Origin: Rheinheimera sp.
Lineage (GTDB): Bacteria > Pseudomonadota > Gammaproteobacteria > Enterobacterales > Alteromonadaceae
Length of the DNA: 64,000 bases
Assembly: GCF_030690345.1 (NCBI RefSeq)
Contig: NZ_JAUYGV010000008.1
Coordinates: forward strand, 684,433-748,432
Reading direction: 5' to 3'
In this document: positions 17,766 through 27,962 of the stretch, one piece after another
Layout of the letters: every line of letters begins with the position of its first letter
Position numbering within the stretch: the stretch's first letter is position 1
The notes under the pieces: generated by a model
Databases searched by the model: none
What the model was told of the DNA's origin: nothing
Seen by the model: the letters and a program-made list of their open reading frames with translations, nothing else
Translations under genes and position numbers: made by a program

Positions 17766-18767
17766 TTAATGGTAGCCACCGGCTTTTACCTTGCCGCGAA
17801 ATACCCAGTAGGTCCAGGCGGTATAGGTTAGCACTATCGGGATAACGAACAGGAAGCCAAGTAACAAGAACAGCTGTGACTCAAAGGCTGAAGCAGCGTC
17901 GTACAAGGTGTAGTTTGGCGGCACCATATAAGGCCATTTGCTGGCCAGCAGGCCTAAATAAGTAAACAAAAACAGCCCCATAGTAGCGACAAACGGCATG
18001 CCTTCGTGCTGTTTGCGCAACGAACTGAACACCACATAAGCGCAATACAACGCCAACAATGGCAATAGCCAGATGGCACTGAAACCGCTGAACCAACGCT
18101 GTTTAACAAAGGGGTCGACAAAGGGGGTGTACACGCTGATCACGGCGAACACCACCAGTACCATCAGCAATAAGCGCGGCGCCAGCTTGTAAGCCCATTG
18201 CTGTACTTCGCCCTCGGATTTCATAATCAGCCAGGTGGCACCCAATAAGGCATAGCCGGCAACCAGGCCAAGGCCGGTGATCACGGTAAATGGCGTTAGC
18301 CAGTCCAGCGCGCCGCCAACATAACGGAAGTTTTCTGTTTTAAAGCCCTGAATATATGCGCCTACTACCGCGCCTTGCGCAAACGCTGCCACGGTAGAGC
18401 CGCCGGCAAAAGCCCAGTTCCACAAGTACTTAGAGGTTTTGGCTTTAAAGCGAAACTCAAACGCCACACCGCGGAAAATAAGCCCGGCCAGCAGTAAAAA
18501 CACGCCAATATACAGCGCCGGTAAAAACACCGCATACACCAGAGGGAACGCCGCCAGCAAGCCGGCGCCGCCTAATACTAACCAGGTTTCGTTGCCGTCC
18601 CACACCGGCGCTACCGAGTTCATCATCACGTCGCGGTGATGCTCATCCGGCGCAAACGGGAACAATATGCCCTGGCCTAAGTCGAAGCCATCCATTAGTA
18701 CGTACATCATCACACCAAAGGCGATAATGCCGGCCCAAATCAGCGTTAAATCAAATGGCTGTTCCAT
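17766..18767 (-). CDS. cydB: Cytochrome bd oxidase subunit II
   Basis: YVLMDGFDLGQGILFPFAPDEHHRDVMMNSVAPVWDGNETWLVLGG. Confidence 0.95.
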   Translation of the reverse strand: MEQPFDLTLIWAGIIAFGVMMYVLMDGFDLGQGILFPFAPDEHHRDVMMNSVAPVWDGNETWLVLGGAGLLAAFPLVYAVFLPALYIGVFLLLAGLIFRGVAFEFRFKAKTSKYLWNWAFAGGSTVAAFAQGAVVGAYIQGFKTENFRYVGGALDWLTPFTVITGLGLVAGYALLGATWLIMKSEGEVQQWAYKLAPRLLLMVLVVFAVISVYTPFVDPFVKQRWFSGFSAIWLLPLLALYCAYVVFSSLRKQHEGMPFVATMGLFLFTYLGLLASKWPYMVPPNYTLYDAASAFESQLFLLLGFLFVIPIVLTYTAWTYWVFRGKVKAGGYH

Positions 18768-20164
18768 TAGTTGTCTCCTTCCAGGCTGGCATGCGCGGCA
18801 GAAAATGGCCGCTTGGCGCGTTCAACTTCTTCTTGCTCGTGTGGCCGGTTAGCTTTTTCTACACCACCACGGAACACCTTGAGTAAATAGTAAACCCCGG
18901 CACTAAATACCAGCGCATACACCACGATATAGCCAATCAGGGTAAACAGTGCCATGGCGCCGGTAAGCGACGGCGTTAAACCTTCGGCGTGGGTCATCTG
19001 GCCGTAAATAAGCCAGGGCGCGCGGCCGGACTCAGTAACTATCCAACCGGCCAGTACAGCAATAAAAGGGCTTAAACTCATTAAACGCAAACCCTGTAAA
19101 AAGCTGCGGCTTTGGTGGTATTTGGCCTTGTAACGCAACACCAGGCCCCACAGGGCAAACAGCACCATTAACAGCCCCATAGCCACCATAATACGGAACG
19201 ACCAAAACACAATAAACACCGGTGGCTGCATTTCCGCTGCCACTTCATTTAAGCCCGGTACTTCGCCGTTCCAATCGTGGGTTAATACATAGCTGGCCAG
19301 CTTGGGAATTTTTACTTCAAAATGGTTGCTTTGCGTCTGTTGATCCGGAATAGCAAACAATAACAGCGGCACACCGTTAGCGGTTTGCCAGTTACCCTCC
19401 ATCGCTGCTACTTTCATTGGTTGATGCTTTAAGGTATTTAAACCATGAAAATCGCCGATGACCACTTGCAGCGGTGCCAACAGCAGCAACATCCAAAGTG
19501 CAATAGATAAGGCTTTGCGGTTAGTGTCAAATTCACGCTTTTGCAAAATAAACCATGCGCTTACACCAGCCACCACCAACGCAGCGGTAAGGAACGACGC
19601 CAACGCCATATGAATAAAACGGTAAGTAAAGGATGCGGTAAACAGCGCTTCGCTCCAGGACACCACATGGTACATGCCGTTACGCAGTTCTAACCCACCC
19701 GGGGTTTGCATTAACGAGTTGGCGGATAAAATCCAGAATGAGGAAATAAAGGTTCCCAGCGCCACCATAATAGCAGCGAACAAGTGCACACCTTGCGGCA
19801 CTTTGTCACGACCGAACAACAACACACCAAGGAAGGCCGCTTCAAGGAAAAAAGCGGTAATGACCTCGTAACTAAGCACCGGGCCGAGGAAGTTGGCGGT
19901 GGCATAAGAAAAGTTACTCCAGTTAGTACCAAACTGGAATGACATAACTATGCCGGATACCACGCCCATACCGAACACTACGGCAAACACCTGGATCCAA
20001 AACTTAGATAATTTCTGCCACACCGGGTTACCGGTTCTAAAAGACAACGCTTCAAGCACAGCAATAAAACTGGCCAAACCAATAGTAAATACCGGAAAGA
20101 TGGCATGAAAACACACCACAAAGGCAAACTGAAGGCGCGAGAGCAATAGCGGGTCAAGTTCCAT
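18767..20164 (-). CDS. cydA: Cytochrome bd oxidase subunit I (short, CIO-like)
   Basis: LLLSRLQFAFVVCFHAIFPVFTIGLASFIAVLEAL...MAAMEGNW-type region (AAMEGNWQTANG)...GWIVTESGRAPWLIYG. Confidence 0.95.
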   Translation of the reverse strand: MELDPLLLSRLQFAFVVCFHAIFPVFTIGLASFIAVLEALSFRTGNPVWQKLSKFWIQVFAVVFGMGVVSGIVMSFQFGTNWSNFSYATANFLGPVLSYEVITAFFLEAAFLGVLLFGRDKVPQGVHLFAAIMVALGTFISSFWILSANSLMQTPGGLELRNGMYHVVSWSEALFTASFTYRFIHMALASFLTAALVVAGVSAWFILQKREFDTNRKALSIALWMLLLLAPLQVVIGDFHGLNTLKHQPMKVAAMEGNWQTANGVPLLLFAIPDQQTQSNHFEVKIPKLASYVLTHDWNGEVPGLNEVAAEMQPPVFIVFWSFRIMVAMGLLMVLFALWGLVLRYKAKYHQSRSFLQGLRLMSLSPFIAVLAGWIVTESGRAPWLIYGQMTHAEGLTPSLTGAMALFTLIGYIVVYALVFSAGVYYLLKVFRGGVEKANRPHEQEEVERAKRPFSAAHASLEGDN

Positions 20165-20350
20165 AAATACTCCTGAGTAAAGCTATAAAAGTAAGCTAAC
20201 TTTGGCATTATAACCAATGAATATTAATATTCTCTGATATATAAAATGCGCCACTTTGTCGCAGATCATGTTTTGTCGCGTTTAAGTTATAGCGCTCAGC
20301 CGCCGGCAACACTATTCTTAATAAGGATTTACTAATTAAAAGGGTGGGTT

Positions 20351-20536
20351 ATGCAAGCTAACGTAGGTGGAATAGATAAAGGCATACGCATTGTGGCCGG
20401 TATGACATTAATGACGCTGGCCGCAACCGGCGCCATAGGAGTATGGGGCTGGCTGGGCATAGTGCCGCTGCTGACCGGGTTATTTAACTTTTGCCCGCTG
20501 TACAGCTTGCTGGGGATTAAAACCTGTAAGGTGTAA
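20351..20536 (+). CDS. DUF2892/YgaP-type inner-membrane protein
   Basis: MQANVGGIDKGIRIVAGMTLMTLAATGAIGVWGWLGIVPLLTGLFNFCPLYSLLGIKTCKV. Confidence 0.88.
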   Translation: MQANVGGIDKGIRIVAGMTLMTLAATGAIGVWGWLGIVPLLTGLFNFCPLYSLLGIKTCKV

Positions 20537-20569
20537 AACCAAAAGCCGCCATAGCGGCATAACCCTGAA

Positions 20570-20609
20570 AGCTAAACCAACCGACAGCTACGGTTGTGTT
20601 TGGCTTTTT
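20570..20609. terminator. Terminator hairpin between convergent genes
   Basis: AGCTAAACCAACCG ... CGGTTGTGTTTGGCT then TTTTT. Confidence 0.6.
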
Positions 20610-20617
20610 AGTTAATC

Positions 20618-22414
20618 TTAGTTATGGCTACTGCTGCTTTTGGCTGCGGTGGCAATAAAGCGATCCATTTCCGCCTGCAGAATTTCCAGTGGCAGCGCAC
20701 CGTTGGCTAATAACGCATCATGAAAAGCCCTGATGTCGAAGGCGCTGCCCAATGCCTGCTCTGCTTTGGCGCGTAACTGCCGGATAGTAATTTCACCCAT
20801 TTTGTACGACAGCGCCTGGCCGGGCCAGGAGATATAGCGATCTACCTCGGCCCGCACATTGGCTGCTGATAACGAGGTGTTGCCGGATAGAAAATCCAGC
20901 GCCTGCTGGCGGCTCCAGCCCTGAGAATGAATGCCGGTGTCGATCACCAGGCGGCAGGCGCGCCACATTTCATAGCTGAGGCGGCCAAATTGCTGATAAG
21001 CGTTTTCGTATACACCCATTTCTACCCCCAACCGTTCGGCGTACAAACCCCAACCTTCGCCATAGGCGCTTAAATACAAATTACGCCGGAACTGCGGCAC
21101 GTTTTCCAGCTCTTGTGACAAAGCGCTTTGTAAGTGATGGCCCGGCACCGATTCGTGCAGGGTTAAGGCGACCAGTTCATACAGCGGGCGCTGATCCAAG
21201 GCGTCGGTGTTAAGCCAATAGGCGCCGCCACGGCTGCCGCCAATGGCCGCCGGGTTATAAGATGCTGTAGTGTAGTTCGGCGCTATCTCGGCCGGCACCG
21301 GCACCACGCCGTAAGGCAGGCGTGGCAGCTTGCCGAAAAACTGCGGCAGGCGGTAGTCGATGCGCTTGGCAATGTACGACGCTTCTTTTAATAACTCGCG
21401 CGGCGTCGTGGCATAAAACTGCGGATCAGTGCGTAAAAAAGTGGTGAAGCCGGTAAAGCTGCCGCTAAACCCGGTTTGTTTAATCAAGGCATCCATTTCA
21501 GCGCGGATGCGTTTTACTTCCGCCAGCCCGGTGTTGTGGATATCAGCCGGGTCCAGATCTGCGGTAACGTAAGTGTTAATAGTATGCCGGTAGTAGGCTT
21601 TGCCGTTGGGTAATTGCTCTGCCGCTAAGCTGTCGGTGGCGGCCTGCATATAATCACCTTCAAGAAAATCCGCTAAACGCGCAAACGCCGGCAGCGCCAC
21701 CTGTGCAATAGCCTGTTTTGCCGCGCGTTGTAACTGCTGTTGTTCGGTTTGCGAAAAGGCCGCCGGCAGGTTTTTAAACGGCTCGTATAAGCTGCTTTGC
21801 AGCGGGTCGCTGTACACCTGCGCCCGCACCGTGGGTGCTATGCCCTGCACGACAATTTTTGGCAGCACAAAGCCGTCTTTAATACCTGTGCGCATATTAT
21901 TGATGTTTTCGTCAAAGTAGCGGCCAAAATCTTTGATGCGACTGATATAGTCTTGATAATCAGCCACTTTGGTCATAGTGAGGCCACTGCTGGCATCTAA
22001 CGCCAGGCTCCAGAAACTGTAAAAGGTATTAGCCGGTATACGATCGAGAAACAGTTGATTCGCCTGAATCGAATTGCGCAGCACCCAGCCGAGTAACTGA
22101 TGATTAACCCGGTCGGCATCGGTTAGTTGCTCTGGCGCAATAGCCTCCAGATGCTGCAGTAGCTGTTGTTCACTGGCAAGACGACGGGCGCGATCTGCCG
22201 GCGTGACACCCGGCAAGCGATCATTGTAACCGGCCAGCCCCATGCGGCCGGCGGTAACCGGGTCTTCCTGCAGGCTGTATTGCCAATGATCGTCGATCAC
22301 TTGTTGCAGTTGCTCAGTCGCCGTGGCGGCTAAAATTGCAGGGGCAATAGCCAATAAGGCCAGGCTAAACAAAGCATGCGTGAATAACGCGGTAAGTGTA
22401 CGGGACCTGAGCAC
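20618..22414 (-). CDS. DUF885 family protein (putative peptidase)
   Basis: Signal peptide; LTLHESVPGHHLQSALSQE and GEGWGLYAERLG, typical of DUF885. Confidence 0.88.
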   Translation of the reverse strand: MLRSRTLTALFTHALFSLALLAIAPAILAATATEQLQQVIDDHWQYSLQEDPVTAGRMGLAGYNDRLPGVTPADRARRLASEQQLLQHLEAIAPEQLTDADRVNHQLLGWVLRNSIQANQLFLDRIPANTFYSFWSLALDASSGLTMTKVADYQDYISRIKDFGRYFDENINNMRTGIKDGFVLPKIVVQGIAPTVRAQVYSDPLQSSLYEPFKNLPAAFSQTEQQQLQRAAKQAIAQVALPAFARLADFLEGDYMQAATDSLAAEQLPNGKAYYRHTINTYVTADLDPADIHNTGLAEVKRIRAEMDALIKQTGFSGSFTGFTTFLRTDPQFYATTPRELLKEASYIAKRIDYRLPQFFGKLPRLPYGVVPVPAEIAPNYTTASYNPAAIGGSRGGAYWLNTDALDQRPLYELVALTLHESVPGHHLQSALSQELENVPQFRRNLYLSAYGEGWGLYAERLGVEMGVYENAYQQFGRLSYEMWRACRLVIDTGIHSQGWSRQQALDFLSGNTSLSAANVRAEVDRYISWPGQALSYKMGEITIRQLRAKAEQALGSAFDIRAFHDALLANGALPLEILQAEMDRFIATAAKSSSSHN

Positions 22415-22690
22415 GGGTGTTCTCCAGACTAATCAAAGGGCTGCGTTTTATCGCTGTACCTTAGCATGCCAGCGCTGAGAGCAGGCAATTTTCTAACCCA
22501 TGCTGTAAACGGTTTGGCGCATTCGGCGTGGGTGGCAGATCAAACCATCAAACCGCCGTACCGCAGAGGGAGTGATTTCATGGCGCGATAAATACAGAGC
22601 AAATGCCGAGCGCTCTTATGCTCTGGGCAGTCTGAGAAATATCATTAGTTCTGTGAGAAAAAAACTGGCCCAAACAGGCCAGCTGCATAA

Positions 22691-22936
22691 TTAAGAAGTG
22701 ACTTTTGGTGCTGCTTTTTTACTTTCATGCTTGTGAGCAGCTACAGGGTGCTTAAACTCAGCATCATAGTAAGCAACGCCGTTATGATAGTGATAGCCGG
22801 TGCATAAGCCTTTATCTTTAGAGGCTTGGCTGCAATTATGACCACCGTTAGAGTCCGTTCTGCCACTATGTGCGTTTACGGAAATGCTCAGCACCGCCGC
22901 AACAGCAAGCAACATGGTAACTTTTTTCATGTTCAT
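22691..22936 (-). CDS. YHYH domain-containing secreted small protein
   Basis: Signal peptide; HSGRTDSNGGHNCSQASKDKGLCTGYHYHN. Confidence 0.8.
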   Translation of the reverse strand: MNMKKVTMLLAVAAVLSISVNAHSGRTDSNGGHNCSQASKDKGLCTGYHYHNGVAYYDAEFKHPVAAHKHESKKAAPKVTS

Positions 22937-23092
22937 TCCTTAAATCATTATTTTAATTATAAAACTTTGGGAGATTGCTCAAAGCCTAACCAAGCTATAT
23001 AAGGTTTCCCTTTATTGCAAACAATTAAGTTGCCGCGGCAATATACCATCTACAAAACCATACAGCTGCGCTAACGTTAGTAGACAGCCACA

Positions 23093-23536
23093 TCAAATCT
23101 TGGCAAATGCCTGTGAAAAGTGCTTTTGATGTTTGTGAAACCGCTGTCCACCGGCTGCATTTAACCGTATCTGATTACAGCTGAAAGGCTTTATTATGTA
23201 ACCCCAATTTCCCTTCTGCGAAAAATAGATGACATAATCGATATTCGTGTCAGTATTTTTCCACTGGTTCTTTACCAGAACGGAATCATCAGTAGTCTCA
23301 AGCGACTTTATCTGAACCCGATAGAATACCTGACCATCTGAAATGACTAGATCGGTTTTGCGCCCATGATCCAAAGCGGGCACAAGCACTTCCCAGCCGT
23401 CATTCATAAAGAGGCTGGCTGCATATTGTTCAAATGAATGGCTTTGGTAATGACGATGTTGTTCTGAAGCTAAAACAGAGGTTTTAAGTGGCATAGTAAA
23501 TCCAAAAATTAATGCCGCTACGTGTTTAATGGCCAC
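23093..23536 (-). CDS. PD-(D/E)XK endonuclease-like protein (group I intron-associated type)
   Basis: FEQYAASLFMNDGWEVLVPALDHGRKTDLVISDGQVFYRVQIKSLE; start may be internal (MPLKTSVLASE...). Confidence 0.65.
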   Translation of the reverse strand: MAIKHVAALIFGFTMPLKTSVLASEQHRHYQSHSFEQYAASLFMNDGWEVLVPALDHGRKTDLVISDGQVFYRVQIKSLETTDDSVLVKNQWKNTDTNIDYVIYFSQKGNWGYIIKPFSCNQIRLNAAGGQRFHKHQKHFSQAFAKI

Positions 23537-24062
23537 ATCGCTAACGACAGAGATAACCTGTGGTTAATCTCTTAATAATTTAAGAAGCACTATACCGCTT
23601 ATGCGTGTATCGAGTAGTAACGGAGGCCAGTCCCAAATTTCCAAGCTCTGCTCGTACTTTCTGCTAATACTACTTTCAGCCCCTCTGGGGCGTGTTTCCA
23701 GTTCGGTTGTAAACTTAAACCAGACACTGACGTTCGTCAATACAGCCAAGCTAAAAGGCATTTGCCACCTTGGCTGGGCATAACCCCCCGCCTGCAGCGG
23801 TGGCGGCTGGAAATCAGCCATAGCGCTTTTCGCTTTTTCAGGCATAAACAAGAAGAGTCATTTATGTGCTCAAACCATTACCACCTATGCCATTTGCATG
23901 ATGTTTGTGCAGGTAACATAGCTCTCCAGCACTTTTGACTTCACTCCAAACACCTACCCATTAGGTAATTATCTAATCTTTATCATTAAAACAGCGTTGT
24001 TCCCATTTTAACTTCATCGTATGTTATGTATCGCATTTCTCTTTTCAGTACGCAGGCAGTAT

Positions 24063-24920
24063 ATGGATATAGCATTTTGTACCATTGACGGTAAAAAATG
24101 GGTAGCTCAGGACTTTTTTGATTTAGGCGAAGCTGTTTACACCTCTCTAAGGCGTAATCTAAAGTGCCCTTCTTGTGAGGGTGATGCTTGGTTTAGAAAG
24201 GCAAGCTATGGCAATAAAGTTCCGCATTTTTGTGCTCATCATCTGGAAGGGTGCGAGTATTCCACAACCTACGAACAAATTGGTGAAGGTGATGGCGGAA
24301 GTGAATTTCCTGCCGCAAATCCCGACAGCGGAATCATTCTGGATTTAGGTTTAGAAAAAGACTATTCAATTGACGTAAAGCCTCAAGATCAAAAAGATAT
24401 AGATCCACAAGGGCAGCATCGTGTAGCAACCAAAATCGAAAATGGTGGAGGAAAAGATTTTCCGGCGCACCTGACATTAAAAAGCCTGCTATATAAACTT
24501 GTTCGCTCTGACAAACTCTACTTTTCCGATTCGAAAGTAATAATCCCGAATAGTCCAGTAAAAGGTTTGCCAGAAACGGCCAAAGACCTGTTTGTAAATT
24601 TCAAAAACATTAATGAAAACCTGAAAGATAAAAACCGAATTTTTTGGGGTTTCATTAGTGATGCAGGCTATACCACTGATGGTAAGCTATGGCTTAACGC
24701 AGGTAGCCGAAATGATGGGCTCAGCGTATCAATAAACCCTGAAATTGCAGACGAGTTTAGACGATATTTCAAAGTGGAAGGCTCTTTAGATAATCTTGCT
24801 GGATGCCACGTTTTGGTTATAGGGAATTGCTATTTTGCAGCATCCGGTAAGCCTGTTATATGGTGCGGTCAATTAGACTATATTGTCCTGCGAAGGTACA
24901 AATCTGATCTAGCTCATTGA
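24063..24920 (+). CDS. CoiA-like zinc-ribbon protein upstream of SIR2-HerA
   Basis: LKCPSCEGDAWFRKASYGNKVPHFCAHHLEGCEYS; start at 24063 (MDIAFCTIDG) preferred. Confidence 0.6.
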   Translation: MDIAFCTIDGKKWVAQDFFDLGEAVYTSLRRNLKCPSCEGDAWFRKASYGNKVPHFCAHHLEGCEYSTTYEQIGEGDGGSEFPAANPDSGIILDLGLEKDYSIDVKPQDQKDIDPQGQHRVATKIENGGGKDFPAHLTLKSLLYKLVRSDKLYFSDSKVIIPNSPVKGLPETAKDLFVNFKNINENLKDKNRIFWGFISDAGYTTDGKLWLNAGSRNDGLSVSINPEIADEFRRYFKVEGSLDNLAGCHVLVIGNCYFAASGKPVIWCGQLDYIVLRRYKSDLAH

Positions 24921-24973
24921 GTTAAATAATAATAAATTCGGATTTGATAGAACTTAATTAATGGGAATTAACA

Positions 24974-26188
24974 ATGGTCGATACTGTCCACAATCCAGAC
25001 CAATATATGTACGATTTAAAGCATATATTAACTAGTGGTAAAAAGAAGATTGGTATTCTAATCGGAGCAGGCGCTCCTGTTAGCATCAATGTTGCTACTG
25101 ATGGTACTTGGAAATCATTAATTCCAGACATCGCAGGACTAACAGAAATTGTTGTAGCCAATCTTAACAAGACAGAGCAGTCAGTTTACGCAAACATTAA
25201 GAACGATGTCGGCAGCAATAATATCGAGTTGATTTTAAGTCGGATCAGATCTCTTTCCGAAGTCATAGGTAACACAAAAATTCATGGTTTTGATGCCACT
25301 GGATTTGAAGGTTTATCAAAAAAAATATGTAGCGAAATAAAAAATGTCGTAAGCAAGCAATTGCCTGATGGAGAGAACCCCTTTTCAAATCTTATTTCAT
25401 GGATAAATGGCATTAACAGGGAACACGCGGTCGAGGTTTTCACAACCAATTACGACTTACTGCTTGAAGAGGCGCTAGAGAGAACAAGAACTCCTTATTT
25501 TGATGGCTTTTCAGGTTCAAGAATAGCGTTTTTCGACCCATCTACCATTTCTACAAACAACTTACCTGCTAGATGGGTTAGGCTTTGGAAACTACATGGT
25601 TCTATAAATTGGTCAAAGAATAGCAATGGCGAGATTACTCGCTCGGCTGGCAGCGATGATGGAACTATGGTTTACCCTTCACATATTAAATATGATCAGA
25701 CTCAGGCCGCCCCTTTTTCAGCACTTTTTGAACGTTTGAAGAATTTCTTGTTAGAACCTGACAGTTTATTGCTAACTGCAGGCTTTTCTTTTGCAGATGC
25801 TCATATAACAAACAAATTGGACGAATGCCTTGCGGCTAATGGCTCGTCCGCTTTAATTGCTTTCCAATATAAAAATCTAGACGAAGAAACGCCAGCGCTT
25901 AAAATTGCGTCAAGAAGGCCGAATATGAGTGTTTACTGTAAAAATGGAGCAACTATTAATGGCGTATCTGCACCATGGAAGCTTGGTGAACCTCCAAGTA
26001 AAAACTGGCATGCCATTCGCGGCGAGTACTGGCACAATGAAAGCTTTTTACTCGGTGACTTTCTAAAATTCACTAAATTCCTTGCGGGGTCAAGAGGGGG
26101 AAAATCAGTTGCAATTGTTGAGTTGGTAAATGCTGTAGCCGAGGCTCTTGCGGAAAAAGAGCACGAAGGGAATAAAGATGACGCTTGA
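24974..26188 (+). CDS. SIR2 family NAD-binding protein (antiphage SIR2-HerA type)
   Basis: GILIGAGAPVSINVATDG, VFTTNYDLLLEEAL, LWKLHGSINW; overlaps HerA. Confidence 0.88.
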   Translation: MVDTVHNPDQYMYDLKHILTSGKKKIGILIGAGAPVSINVATDGTWKSLIPDIAGLTEIVVANLNKTEQSVYANIKNDVGSNNIELILSRIRSLSEVIGNTKIHGFDATGFEGLSKKICSEIKNVVSKQLPDGENPFSNLISWINGINREHAVEVFTTNYDLLLEEALERTRTPYFDGFSGSRIAFFDPSTISTNNLPARWVRLWKLHGSINWSKNSNGEITRSAGSDDGTMVYPSHIKYDQTQAAPFSALFERLKNFLLEPDSLLLTAGFSFADAHITNKLDECLAANGSSALIAFQYKNLDEETPALKIASRRPNMSVYCKNGATINGVSAPWKLGEPPSKNWHAIRGEYWHNESFLLGDFLKFTKFLAGSRGGKSVAIVELVNAVAEALAEKEHEGNKDDA

Positions 26189-27962
26189 ACCAACATATTT
26201 AGGAAAAGTGACTTCAGTTTCAGGTGCTTCAGTAAGTATTGAAGTAACTCCACAACTAAAATCAGGGCTACTTATAATCGAAGGCAGGACTCATAGAGTT
26301 GGACAAGTAGGAAGCTTCATAAGAATACCTCAGGGCTATAATGATCTATATGGTGTTATATCAGAAACATCTGAATCTCAATCAAACGGGGATTTAGATA
26401 CAAGAATTCTAAAAGCTGAATTAGTTGGCGAAGTTATAGGTTCAGACTTCGAGCGAGGTATAGGGCAATACCCGAGCATCTCAGATGAAGTTCATTTAGT
26501 GACTGAAAATGATTTAAAAAAAATATACGGTAACGACACGCACGGACAGATTACCGTAGGAAGACTTTCAAGCTCTGACAGTATAAAAGTAAGTATTGAT
26601 TTAGACGACTTAGTTAATAAACACTCTGCAATACTTGGTTCAACTGGTGCCGGTAAGTCGACAAGTGTCGCTAGCTTACTTCGTTCCATCGTAACAAATC
26701 ACCAAGACAATGTATTAATGCCCTCAGCCAGAATAGTTTTATTTGACATACATGGCGAATATGCAGCAGCTCTCAAAGATATTTCTGAAGTCTTTTCTAT
26801 CACTCCAACAGCTGACGAAAAAAACTTCCATATCCCTTTTTGGTGTGTTTCTCCTGACAGCTTAATAGAGTTTTTATGCGGCTCGAATGAACCGCTGCGA
26901 AATAAATTCAATGAGCTTATCCTTGAAGATAAGCGGATATATGCTAGAGACAATCAAGATTTACAACTTGATGAGCACAAAATCACGTCCAATACTCCAC
27001 TTCCATTTCGCTTAAAGAAAATTTGGTATGATTTGGTTTTTGAAGACAATGTAAATTGGAACGATAAAGAAAAAACTGCAGACCCCGCGTATAAAGATAA
27101 CGAAAAAGGCGACCCAGATAAACTTATTGCACCCAAATTTATACCTCCTGGTGCAGCTTCAAACCCGCCCCACAAAGGAGGCCCAAAAGCATGGAGCAAA
27201 CCCCTCGATTTAATGAAGTCTAGGCTATTAGACAATCAATACTCATTTCTCTTAGAACCCGGAGGTTGGAGTCCAGACCTTAAAAACTCTATTGAGAAAG
27301 ATATTGATCACCTAATTTCAGAGTGGATAGGAAGTAATAAGCCGATAACGATTTTTGATTTGTCGGGAATGCCAACAGCTCGCTTAGAACTGCTTCTTGG
27401 CTCAGTACTAGATATTCTGTTCGAAGCGGCTATTTGGAGCAGAGGTCTCGAAAAGGGCTTCAAAAGCACTCCCGTCTTACTAGTTTTGGAAGAGGCACAT
27501 CGCTACTTGTCTTCAGAAAACTCTGGTTTAGCTAAAAAAATGGTCAGGCGTATTGCCAAAGAAGGTCGCAAATTTGGTGTAGGTTCAATGCTAATAAGTC
27601 AAAGACCATCTGAAATAGATGAAACAATACTCTCTCAATGCGGCACTATATTTTCCCTCCGAATTACAAATACAACAGACAGAAATCGAGTTAAAGCAGC
27701 AATGTCTGATGGCTTAGCCGGTATTGTAGATTCTTTGCCTGTTCTTCGAACAGGCGAAGCTATCGTAACCGGAGAGGCAGCAAAACTTCCGATGAGATTT
27801 AAGTTTCGCCTTCCTAAAGATGGGCAGTTCCCTGACAGTCAAGACCCTCAGGTGAGCCAAAATTGGGCCCGCAAATATGAAGAATCCGATTTCAAAGATT
27901 TTATAAATTGTTGGCGACAACAAGACGCCAAAACTAAAAAAAAGGAGAGAGATGATGAATAG
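26178..27962 (+). CDS. HerA-type DUF87 ATPase/helicase
   Basis: Walker A LGSTGAGKSTSVASLL; Walker B VLLVLEEAHRYL; SQRPSEIDETILSQCGTIFSLRITNTTDR. Start 26178 (MTLEPTYLG). Confidence 0.9.
   Translation: MTLEPTYLGKVTSVSGASVSIEVTPQLKSGLLIIEGRTHRVGQVGSFIRIPQGYNDLYGVISETSESQSNGDLDTRILKAELVGEVIGSDFERGIGQYPSISDEVHLVTENDLKKIYGNDTHGQITVGRLSSSDSIKVSIDLDDLVNKHSAILGSTGAGKSTSVASLLRSIVTNHQDNVLMPSARIVLFDIHGEYAAALKDISEVFSITPTADEKNFHIPFWCVSPDSLIEFLCGSNEPLRNKFNELILEDKRIYARDNQDLQLDEHKITSNTPLPFRLKKIWYDLVFEDNVNWNDKEKTADPAYKDNEKGDPDKLIAPKFIPPGAASNPPHKGGPKAWSKPLDLMKSRLLDNQYSFLLEPGGWSPDLKNSIEKDIDHLISEWIGSNKPITIFDLSGMPTARLELLLGSVLDILFEAAIWSRGLEKGFKSTPVLLVLEEAHRYLSSENSGLAKKMVRRIAKEGRKFGVGSMLISQRPSEIDETILSQCGTIFSLRITNTTDRNRVKAAMSDGLAGIVDSLPVLRTGEAIVTGEAAKLPMRFKFRLPKDGQFPDSQDPQVSQNWARKYEESDFKDFINCWRQQDAKTKKKERDDE

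Noticed and set aside
20219-20232. GAATATTAATATTC palindrome upstream of cydA
   Set aside because: AT-rich 14-bp palindrome likely by chance in a promoter region; does not match FNR or another named operator well enough.
23564-23851. 95-aa minus-strand ORF in the intergenic block
   Set aside because: Overlaps a series of hairpins and has no recognisable domain; more likely non-coding structured DNA.
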